This document shows, in pieces, positions 26,701 to 35,200 of a stretch of DNA of 64,000 nt; positions within the stretch are counted from its first letter, which is position 1; every line of letters begins with the position of its first letter. The DNA is from RGIG1959 sp045604545 (GTDB lineage: Bacteria; Bacillota; Clostridia; Oscillospirales; Acutalibacteraceae): the NCBI GenBank assembly GCA_045604545.1, contig JAZUOG010000057.1, forward strand, positions 26,444-90,443, written 5' to 3'. Below the pieces are notes generated by a model. It made no database searches, was not told the origin of the DNA, and saw only the letters and a list, made by a program, of their open reading frames with translations. The position numbers and the translations under genes are program-made.

Positions 26701-27065
26701 AATCGGTGATGCTCACTTTGTGCGCGGACGGTGAGGAAATTGACACCGCCGAGGTGACAATGACCGATGAAGAGTCGCCTGATGTGTGGTCGTATGAGTT
26801 CATCGATCTTCCTGCTTACAGAGAGGGTAAAAAAATCTCCTATACGATTATGGAAAAGCCGGTGGCGAACTACACGACAGTTGTGCAAGGGTTTGATATT
26901 ACCAATTCCATTGTTCCTCCGACCGACTCTCCCAAAACGGGCGATCACAGCCGTGCGGCACTTCCGAAGCTGATGGCAGTAATGGCGATTGCCGCTGTCG
27001 TTTCGGGTGGTGCGTGTATCGCATTGGTGATCCGTCGCCGAAAACAAAAACGAAACGGACAGTAA
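23724..27065 (+). CDS. Thioester-domain, Cna_B-repeat LPXTG-like surface adhesin
   Basis: 1113 aa. A signal peptide (cleavage near VLAAP) precedes an N-terminal thioester (TQXA) domain with CYCIEPG and a later AIAQIVLWEI, giving the Cys and Gln expected to form an internal thioester. Eight Cna_B repeats of about 88-90 residues follow from about residue 335, each starting with a KTW..D or close variant and containing RP and a GYxTxYDG-type ending. The C terminus has a sorting signal SPKTG, a hydrophobic helix and RRRKQKR. The protein should be sortase-anchored; thioester adhesins bind covalently to target surfaces. Likely contact factor for conjugation. Confidence 0.9.
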   Translation: MKKSLKVLVSLVLIIALLMSYAPSIVLAAPQSPACTRSAIYALKDVKLVPPFTSNGTANTASVVVKEKGEHIMHFTLDSGTKLCYCIEPGAGLTVDSTIDSAKTNKYWTALKNSSNPKHQKIVTGIYRVVALADHMNPTKDADVHAIAQIVLWEIICGIRDPITGEALKTTLQSSFANFATLDQETYYTNRYKQFVAAYQQFDDIPSFMYSSKTAATSKPITLNWNATNKRYQATVTDSNGLLSKMNTTGVFPDYVHVSKSGNNLTLWTTQKITNTLTSSRINKNHGFSTSTSPSMLIYGGTLENGDTAQAVVATSVPDPMAGYMSIKTGTEPKISVTVNKTWVDDNDRDGVRPDKITVNLLADGTLYKSQVITAADGWKYTFTGLPEYSNSGTKIKYTISENKVAKYETSYNGFTIINTHQTGVVKTFTTKTWDDNGDQDGIRPDSITIRLYADGKEIKSKKVTEKDGWKYEFANLPKYRDGGIEIKYEIKEDPIPGYETSYDGFDVINTHIPEKTQISGKKTWEDSNNQDGYRPKSITVRLYADGKEIDSKVVTEKDGWKYAFTNLDKYRDHGTKIVYSISEDPVPKYATTYDGLNIINTHITEKTEVSGVKTWQDKNNQDGVRPEKITVRLYRNGKEYDAKTVTAKEEWKYAWTKLDKYEQGGLLVEWTVKEDPVEGYTATYNGFNITNTYTPKTVDVSGSKRWDDNNNQDGVRPEEITVRLMRDGEEYDVKTVTAENEWNYSWKGLDKYRDGGKEIVWTVVENEAPHYVTSYEGYTIVNTLIPEKTEIGGTKTWVDNNNQDGVRPEMIIVRLFRDGEEFLIQEVTDVEGVWSYLFTDLDVYRDGGVKIEWTITEDAVEGYTTTYDGTNIINTHDTATTDVAGAKTWVDDNDRDGLRPDSITVRLYRDGTEFDTKTVTAEEEWKYAWTGLDKYRDGGVEIVWTIDEDAVEGYTKTIDGYNLTNTHEIETITISGRKIWNDGSNAAELRPESVMLTLCADGEEIDTAEVTMTDEESPDVWSYEFIDLPAYREGKKISYTIMEKPVANYTTVVQGFDITNSIVPPTDSPKTGDHSRAALPKLMAVMAIAAVVSGGACIALVIRRRKQKRNGQ
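24730..26900 (+). repeat. Eight tandem Cna_B-encoding DNA repeats
   Basis: Roughly 267-270-bp units inside the adhesin gene. Units 3-7 are the most alike, consistent with duplication or recombinational expansion; unit 8 is the most divergent. Confidence 0.75.
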
Positions 27066-27078
27066 AGGATGATGAAGA

Positions 27079-27171
27079 ATGTCTGTAAAAGCCTGTATTG
27101 CGCTCGGCATTTTGGTGGCGTTTTTGGCACTGAAAATTGTGCTCCAAATTCGTCACAATAAAAAGAAATAA
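27079..27171 (+). CDS. Small single-pass membrane protein (30 aa)
   Basis: ATG 27079 follows AAAGGATGATGAAG. The 30 residues form one hydrophobic helix (ACIALGILVAFLALKIVL) and a basic tail HNKKK. It lies 13 nt after the adhesin gene. Unknown role; too short to be certain. Confidence 0.5.
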   Translation: MSVKACIALGILVAFLALKIVLQIRHNKKK

Positions 27172-27179
27172 ATGACTTG

Positions 27180-27214
27180 AAAAGGCGGTCAGGAAGGTGT
27201 TCTTGACCGCTTTG
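27180..27214 (+). terminator. Hairpin between adhesin unit and next gene set
   Basis: AAGGCGGTCAGGAA pairs with TTCTTGACCGCTTT with one G-T pair. No long T run, so possibly an attenuator. Confidence 0.45.
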
Positions 27215-27257
27215 TACATACCGTGAGGTTCTATTACGGAAAGGGGGTGAACATGGT

Positions 27258-27866
27258 ATGAGCGAAGAAAAACGAATGATTCAAAATTACGAAGTGATGT
27301 CGGCATTGCGGATCGGCGATAAGGAGGTGGTATTTGCGAAGGATCCGTTAAACGAAACAGCGCCGTTTCTTTGTACGCTGTGCGAACAAAAGGCGTTTAT
27401 CTGTTATATCCAAGAGCGGTATGAAGACAGCGTTGTCAGCGACGATTATCTGGACATCATGGAACAGTATGCCAAACAGATACTCGCCCAATGTCAGAAA
27501 GTGCGTGAGGAACGCGCACAGATCACCGTACCGCTGGATGTCATTACAGCGGATATGTGTCACCCGCACGATCACGCGGAGTCGATCAAAGGACAAGTGG
27601 TCGCCATAAAACCATCGGCGCTGCGCCCCGAATACCGTACGGCGGATAAACAGCTTGTATTTATCACGGGCGGCAACGGCTCGATGGCAAATCATTACGG
27701 CAATGCTTGCTTTGCAATCAATCTGTATTTGGGCAAGGATGTGCGTTGGGAACGGTATGATGTGCAAGGTGTTGTCAAAGACGAGTGCTTGCCCGATTGG
27801 GCAAAAGCGAAAGCTGCGGTTATCCGTGAGCAAATCAAAAATCATAAGAATAAGGAGGTGCGATGA
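27258..27866 (+). CDS. Hypothetical ICE protein (tandem paralogue 1)
   Basis: 202-aa soluble protein without a named motif. Its N-terminal 55 residues (YEVMSALRIGDKEVVFAKDP) resemble the next gene's product (YTITDSLHIGDSEFVIGHNP), suggesting duplication of a small domain. Starts at ATG 27258 after AAGGGGGTG and overlaps the next gene by 4 bp. Part of the accessory block before the methylase-helicase; function unknown. Confidence 0.65.
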   Translation: MSEEKRMIQNYEVMSALRIGDKEVVFAKDPLNETAPFLCTLCEQKAFICYIQERYEDSVVSDDYLDIMEQYAKQILAQCQKVREERAQITVPLDVITADMCHPHDHAESIKGQVVAIKPSALRPEYRTADKQLVFITGGNGSMANHYGNACFAINLYLGKDVRWERYDVQGVVKDECLPDWAKAKAAVIREQIKNHKNKEVR

Positions 27867-28135
27867 TCGTGAGCGAACGACAAAACATTGGCTATACGAT
27901 CACCGATTCGTTGCATATCGGCGACTCGGAATTTGTCATCGGTCATAATCCCAAAGCGGTCACTCCGTATGTTACATGGGAATGTTCAAACGGCAATAAC
28001 TACTTTTGGGGACATTATGTAACCGAACGTGCGGCCGCGGAACGCGATCTGTTGGAACGCGCAACAGAAGCACGCGAACGGCAAGACCGTTTAACAGGAC
28101 ACAATAAACCAAATAAGGAGCGTGATGCACGATGA
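27863..28135 (+). CDS. Hypothetical ICE protein (tandem paralogue 2)
   Basis: 90 aa, AAGGAGG upstream, overlapping both neighbours by 4 bp. Consists of the small domain shared with the previous protein, followed by a charged tail (ERAAAERDLLERATEARER). Function unknown. Confidence 0.65.
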   Translation: MIVSERQNIGYTITDSLHIGDSEFVIGHNPKAVTPYVTWECSNGNNYFWGHYVTERAAAERDLLERATEARERQDRLTGHNKPNKERDAR

Positions 28136-29085
28136 AACTGAATATTCAACCACTCACTCCGCAAGAGCGTTTGTACACCTACCAGCAAAGCAAGCAGTTA
28201 CAAATGCAAACCGGAAGCATTGGTCATTTGCGGGGAGACATGGACAGCAATGGCAAGAGTTTTCACAGTACGTGGGAAGATCATAACGAATCGTTAAAGG
28301 GTGCAGCTTTTCGTGAAGAGTTTGATGAATTGATCAATGCAATGCGGTTTGATGAAGCGAATGACGGCATTTTGAAAGAGCGCGCCACATTATCCGCTTA
28401 TTGCCACGCACACCCGACAGCAAAGCTTGTCGGACTCGATAGTGACTATTACGGATTTCGCGTTAACACCCAAAACTATGCGTATCTGATGCGACTGACA
28501 CCGCAACGCGGACTATACAATTTTTATGTGTATGCTTATACCCGCACATTGCTTGATAAGCACTTGGAGCAAGCGGCGAAGGGTATCCGTTTTATCACGC
28601 CCGATTATAAAGATAAGTTTCGTTTGGCAGACGGAGATCGCATTTGGATCACCTCGCCAAACGGAGAAAATACCACACACCCTTGCCGATATATCGACGA
28701 AACCCATGTGCAGGTTGATAAGACGATTTATCATATCTGCGAGTTTGCGGAGTTGATGGCACGACAGGCGAATATGATCACGCCGCTTCGTGCATCATTG
28801 CCCGATAAATGCTATGGGTATCTCCGAAGCACGGGAGATATTGTGATTATCCGTCGCGGTATCGATGGGTATTTCCCGACGGATATGCGTATTAGCGATA
28901 TAGAATCCGCAAAAACCATTGTGCGCGAATATAACGAAGCACTCGGTGTTTCCAAAGCGCAGGAAGAAGCGATGATGGCGGGATCTATGTTTGGTTGGCA
29001 TGTGTCCGGTGCAGATCCTGCCAATTACGATGAGAACGGCACTTATCAAATGCCGTCCAAGAGAGAGCGAGGTGAGCGGCAATGA
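28132..29085 (+). CDS. Hypothetical ICE protein
   Basis: 317-aa soluble protein; I do not recognise a catalytic motif. The opening (LTPQERLYTYQQSKQLQMQ) and a conserved-looking GHLRGDMDS stretch are of the type seen in Tn1549-like elements. Translationally coupled to both neighbours by 4-bp overlaps. Function unknown. Confidence 0.65.
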   Translation: MKLNIQPLTPQERLYTYQQSKQLQMQTGSIGHLRGDMDSNGKSFHSTWEDHNESLKGAAFREEFDELINAMRFDEANDGILKERATLSAYCHAHPTAKLVGLDSDYYGFRVNTQNYAYLMRLTPQRGLYNFYVYAYTRTLLDKHLEQAAKGIRFITPDYKDKFRLADGDRIWITSPNGENTTHPCRYIDETHVQVDKTIYHICEFAELMARQANMITPLRASLPDKCYGYLRSTGDIVIIRRGIDGYFPTDMRISDIESAKTIVREYNEALGVSKAQEEAMMAGSMFGWHVSGADPANYDENGTYQMPSKRERGERQ

Positions 29086-29264
29086 AATACTGTGTAGCGG
29101 TGACCGAGGTGAATCAAGGATATGTTACCGTGGATGCTACCGATCCGAAGAGGGCGATGGAAAAAGCCGAGCAGGAATATTTCAACGGTAATGTCGGGTG
29201 GCGAAAATGTGATATGAGCATTTTATCTGTGAATCCTGTAAAGGTTAAAGCAAAAGAACGATAA
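29082..29264 (+). CDS. DpnD/PcfM-like small protein
   Basis: 60 aa starting MKYCVAVTEVNQGYVTVDA. The short beta-strand pattern (VTE..QGYVTVDATDPKRAMEKAE) resembles DpnD/PcfM-type proteins of conjugative elements, and a related domain starts the gene at 39764. Function unknown; coupled to the upstream gene. Confidence 0.6.
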   Translation: MKYCVAVTEVNQGYVTVDATDPKRAMEKAEQEYFNGNVGWRKCDMSILSVNPVKVKAKER

Positions 29265-29280
29265 TGGGAGGGGATGACAC

Positions 29281-32200
29281 ATGCCGACAAGGTATGAACT
29301 GATTACCGAGCTGTACCGTGAGCATTCCGCGTTCATTACCAAAAACGCACAGAACTGGATGGACTTTTTGAAAACGGCATGTCGCAATTACCGCCTGCCG
29401 TTTGAAGAACAGATTTTGCTGTATGCACAGTGTCCTGATGCCACGGCGGTATTGGAGGTGGATGCGTGGAACAAGCGCTTCGGGCGATGGGTGAATCGCA
29501 ACGCCAAAGGTATTGCGGTGGTAGACAGAGAATATGCCGGACAACAACGGCTCAAATATTATTTCGATATCAGCGACACCCACGAAAGCCGCTATTCCCG
29601 TCCTGTTCCCATTTGGCAGTATGATCGCCGTATGGATGAAGGGATGATTCGTGAACTGTCATCGCGGTACGGGGATGCGGTGGATACCGCCTCCGTTGAA
29701 ACGGCATTGATCTCCGCAACACGGGTTGCCGTAGCAGATAGCTTGGAGGCCTACACAGCGGATATTCTTGATATGCGACAAGGCAGTTTGCTGGAAGATC
29801 TCAGCGATGCGGAAGTCAAAGCGATGTTTTACGATTTGCTGATCAACAGCGTATCGTATATGGCGCTGGCACGATGTGATATGAATACGGAACTCTATTT
29901 TGAACGAGAGGATTTCACCGATATTTTTCATTTCAACACCGTATCGTCGCTCACCGCTTACGGTGTGGCATTGCGGCAAGCTGCAGGCGAATATCTGTCG
30001 GTGATCGCTGTCACCTTACAACAACTGCAAAAAGCCAAAACCGACACCAATCGCACAGTTGCACAAACAGCCGATGTCGCGTATGCTGATGCCGTAGACA
30101 AAACCGCTGACGATGAAAGGAGCGAAACACATGACTTACACGAACCAAAACGGATATCAGATCCCGAACATTCTGCCCGCGCAGGAGCCGAACGAGCCCC
30201 TTGGCAAATACGCGTTGCTCCGCCGAGCGTATCTGAAGGAGCATCGGGAGAGCCTGTTCACCACGCTGATGATGACGGGCAAGCTTCACGAACACCTGAT
30301 GGAGATCGATCAAGCGGCACGGGAACACATTCAGCAGATCGTGTTGCAGACGGCACAAGCCAGCGGCGTGACGGAACAGCTCAAGGAGAGCGATCCGATC
30401 AAGTGGACGGGGATGATGAACAACATCCGACAAGCGGCGGAGGAAACGGTCATGAACGAACTGATTTACAGTTAAGCAGTACCATTACCGACAGCGATTT
30501 ACCGCCGCTGCTGGATGAAACCATCATCATGGCCATCATCGCCAATCTCGACGATGACCTCATTTACAAGAAAGATCAAATTGCCCTGTTCTTCTCGGTG
30601 CATACCGAGGAAGCAGAACGGGCAGCATATTTGAAAACGGCTTATCAAGACCGCTATACGGAGCTGATCGTAGACGGAAAACGGGTTGGGTATAAGCCGA
30701 TGCAAGACGGACTTCTTATGTGGGAGGGTGCTTACCTCTCCCGCACAAAGGAGTCCGTTTTTTCGTGGGGATGTGTAGCAGATTTTACCGCGCAACTCAT
30801 CGACCGTCACGAATATACAGTCAATCTGTCAGCAAAGCATTTGCCACCGCAGGACACACAACAACTGTCGCTGTTTGACGGTATCGCCTCGGTGACGGAA
30901 AGCGATGCAAGCGAACCGATTTTCACGCCGCGGAAAATGGCTCAACAGATCGTTGATGAAGCGCTGTGTATCGGTGCAAATGACCGTGAAAGTGTGCTGA
31001 AGATCGTTGCATACTTTATGAAAGACAAACCGCTTGAAGATAATGCCGCCTTTCTCAAAGAGCATTATAAAACGAACGGCGCCGGTTTCTATTACGATGG
31101 ACGCCGCATATCGCTTTGGTATGGCGAGGATGGTATGCACATTGCCGAAGGCACAAGTGCTTTGCAATCGTATGCCACGCATCTTTCGTGGGAACAAGCG
31201 GCAAAGCGTATTCGTGAGCTGCTGGATCTCGGACGATATGCACCGCAGGATGTCCTTTTGCGTGCTCCTGACTTTGAACGGGAGAGTTTGGCGCAAACAA
31301 TGATGTTTACCGTGCGGGATATTTCAGAAGAAGCGGCTGAGCAAAACTTTGCTCCCACCGTGAAGTTGGTGTTATCCTCGAGAAAATCGTTTGACGAGGA
31401 AAAGAAAGATCTTGCCGCCTTGTTGGCGGATCCCGAACGGTTGGATAAAATCGTAAAGGAATGGCAGGCGTTTGCGGATGCTCACGCTCAAAATCCCGAT
31501 TTGATGCGCTTTCGCTTCTATCGCCCGAAAACTGTTCTCGCACGGTTGCAAGATCTTCAGCGCGAACCCGTTATCTTCCAAACAGCCGAACCGAACACCG
31601 CGTTTGAACGCACCTATTTTATTTCGCAGGACGAGATCGATAAAGCGTTGCGTAGTGAAGGAAGCGAAGAATACCGATTGAGTGTGTATGCATTTTACAG
31701 CACCCATACCGATCAAAAGGAACGCGAAACCTTCTTGCGTAAAGCACACGGCGACGGAGGCAGTTACGGGGGTAACGACAACAAAGCATATTCCTCCAAA
31801 GGATTACTTTTCAGCCACGGTTCGATTTTGGAGCCGTATGCTAAGGTGGAACTGTCGTGGAGCGTGATTGCCAAGCGCATACAACAGTTGATTACCGTTG
31901 ACCGTTTCTTGACAAAAGCGGACAAGGAGCGTATGCCCGCGTATGAACGCAAGCAGCTTGCGAATAAAATCCGATTGGCGTTTCACGCGGCGACCGATGA
32001 TATGCCGCGTCCGTATCAGCAAACCGATCTTGTCAAGTATTGGGAGTCGGTGGACGAGATTGCCGAACAAATGACCGATCCTGCCCGTGTGCGGGAGATT
32101 TATGAAACGATGCTGTTGCCGATGAAGGAGGCTACGCCGCCCGATCATCGGCATTATGCGTATTTGCAAAATGCTCTTGAAGCAATGGAGCAATATCTTG

Positions 32201-35200
32201 ATGGCACTTTTTCGGTGTACGGACGGGATCATACGCTGGAGCCGCTTCGATTTTTGGAGGAAACCGCACAGCGAAAGGAAGTTATCGAAGAACCGCCACC
32301 AGTACAAGATGAGGTTGTCGAAACTGTGAGCGATGATCAAGACGAACAGGATGAAGCAGTCGTTGACGTATTACCGCCTGAAAAAGAAACGGATACTGCA
32401 TTAGCACCGCCTAAACCGCAACGCGATTATGTGCTGTTCGATAAACTGCACCCCGATATCCCATCGTATCAGCGGCACGATTTTCACATCACCGATCCCG
32501 AACTCGGTTACGGTACTCCGAGCGAGAAATATGCCGCTAATGTGGCGGCGATCCGCACCTTGCAGACGATCGAAGCCGAAGATCGGCTTGCTACTCCCGA
32601 AGAACAGGAGATCTTGTTCCGTTATGTCGGTTGGGGTGGTCTTGCGGACTGCTTTGATGATCGAAGTCCGCATTATTTGGAACTTAAATCGCTTCTTGAT
32701 GAGGACGAATACGCGGCGGCGAGAGCCAGCGCATTGACAGCATTTTACACCTCACCCGTGATCATCGGTGCGATGTACGATGCCTTGCAAAAGATGGGGT
32801 TCCGAAACGGCAATATCCTTGAACCGTCATGCGGTGTCGGTAACTTTATCGGTATGTTACCGCAGACGATGCAGGACAGCCATATTTACGGTGTGGAGCT
32901 GGATAGTATCAGCGGTCGTATCGCACGGCAACTGTACCAAAACAGCCGTATTGCCGTGACGGGTTTTGAAAAGGTGGAAATGCCCGACAGCTTCTTTGAT
33001 GTGGCGGTCGGTAACGTGCCGTTCGGCGATTTCGGTGTTGCCGACCGACGATACGATAAACACCATTTTCTCATTCACGACTATTTCTTCGGTAAAACCC
33101 TCGATAAAGTCCGTCCGGGCGGTATCGTGGCGTTTGTCACCTCCAAAGGCACGATGGACAAGGAAAACTCGGCGGTACGAAAATATATTGCACAGCGCGC
33201 CGATCTGATCGGTGCTATTCGTCTGCCGAATACAGCGTTTAAGAACAATGCCGGTACGGTGGTGACAAGCGATATCCTGTTTTTGCAAAAGCGCGATCAC
33301 CTGACAGACATCGAACCCGATTGGGTGCATTTGGATACCGATGAGCATGGGATCAAAATGAACTCGTACTTTGTACAGCATCCCGAAATGATCCTCGGCA
33401 GAATGGAAATGGTATCCTCACGTTTCGGTATGGATAGCACTTGCCAAGCGATTGAGGGTGCGGATTTATCCGAACAACTGCAAACAGCTATCGGATATTT
33501 GGATGGACACATCACCGACTATGAAATGGAGGAAACGCAGGACGATCTCTCCATTCCTGCCGATCCGTCTGTTCGTAATTTCAGTTTCACGATCGTAGAC
33601 GGCAAACTGTATTTTCGTGAAAATTCCCGTATGCACCCGGCACAGGTATCGGCGACGGGTGAAAAGCGTATCCGCGGTTTGATCGAACTGCGCGAATGTG
33701 TCAGACGGCTTATCGAACTGCAAACGGAAGGCTATCCCGATGAAGATATCCAAAAGGAGCAGGAACGCCTGAACACGCTCTATGATCGTTTTGTTGAGAA
33801 ATACGGCCGCATCAGCAGCCGCGGCAACAGTATGGCGTTCAGCGATGACTCGGGTTATTATCTGCTGTGTTCGCTTGAAGTCATGGACGAAGAAGGCGAG
33901 TTTAAGAGAAAAGCGGATATGTTCACAAAACGCACCATCCGTCCGCATGAAGCGGTCACATCGGTGGATACCGCTTCGGAAGCACTCGCCGTGTCCATTT
34001 CCGAGAAAGCGCGTGTAGATATGCCGTATATGGCACAGTTATCGGGAAAAACCGAAGACGAACTGGAAACGGAACTCGCAGGTGTCATTTATCGGGATAT
34101 CCATTGTGCGCAGACTGCTGCTGAAATTCCGCAGGCTCATTTGGATCTGACTCGCTATCCGTTTGTCACCGCCGATGAATATCTGTCGGGAAATGTACGC
34201 CGTAAACTGCGTATGGCAAAAGCGTTACGGGATGCGTTACCCGACGAGCAGAAAGGTAAACTGGATGGCTATGTGTCGGCGCTTGAAACGGTGCAACCTG
34301 TCGATCTGACAGCGGGTGAGATCGGTGTGCGCATTGGTGTCAACTGGATCCCGACAAAGGTGTACGAGGACTTTATGTATGACCTGCTCGGCACCAACTA
34401 TTACGCTCGTAATCGGATGAAGATCCTGTATTCCGGCGCTACGGGTGAGTGGAATATCACGAATAAAAACGCGGATATCGCCAACGTGCGCGCGTTCAGC
34501 ACCTACGGCACGAAACGCATCAGCGCGTATCATATTTTGGAACAGACACTCAACCAAAAGGATGTGCGCATCTACGACAAAGTCGTGGATGAACACGGCA
34601 ACGAACAACGGGTGCTGAACAAAAAGGAAACGGCGATTGCTCAAGACCGTCAGGAGCTTATCAAAGCGAAGTTTGCCGAATGGTTGTGGAAGGATATCGA
34701 CCGACGGGATATGCTGTGTCGCATCTACAACGAAACCTTCAACTCCATCCGTCCGCGTGAATATGACGGACAGCATATCCGCTTTTCGGGTATGAACCCG
34801 GAAATCACCCTGCGACCGCACCAAGTCAACGCCATCGCGCACATTATGTACGGCGGCAATACCTTGCTTGCTCATGAGGTGGGTGCCGGCAAGACCTTTG
34901 AAATGGTCGCGGCGGCAATGGAGTCAAAACGCCTCGGACTTTGCACGAAATCGTTGATCGTGGTACCCAACCACATCACCGAGCAATGGGCGGCGGAATG
35001 GTTGCAGTTGTATCCGTCTGCGAATGTTTTGGTGGCGACCAAAAAGGATTTTACCACCCGCAACCGCAAGAAATTCTGTGCGCGTATCGCAACGGGCGAT
35101 TACGATGCGATCATCATCGGACACAGCCAGTTTGAAAAGATCCCGATGTCCAAAGAACGGCAAGAGGTGATCCTTCAGCGGCAGATCGATGAGATCATGG

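Noticed and set aside
24730..26900. Regular repeats suggesting a CRISPR array
   Set aside because: Units of about 268 bp are coding and translate into Cna_B domains; no short repeat-spacer pattern.
25350..27110. 586-codon minus-strand open frame with repeating pattern
   Set aside because: Antisense shadow of the Cna_B repeats, which explains both its length and its repeats.
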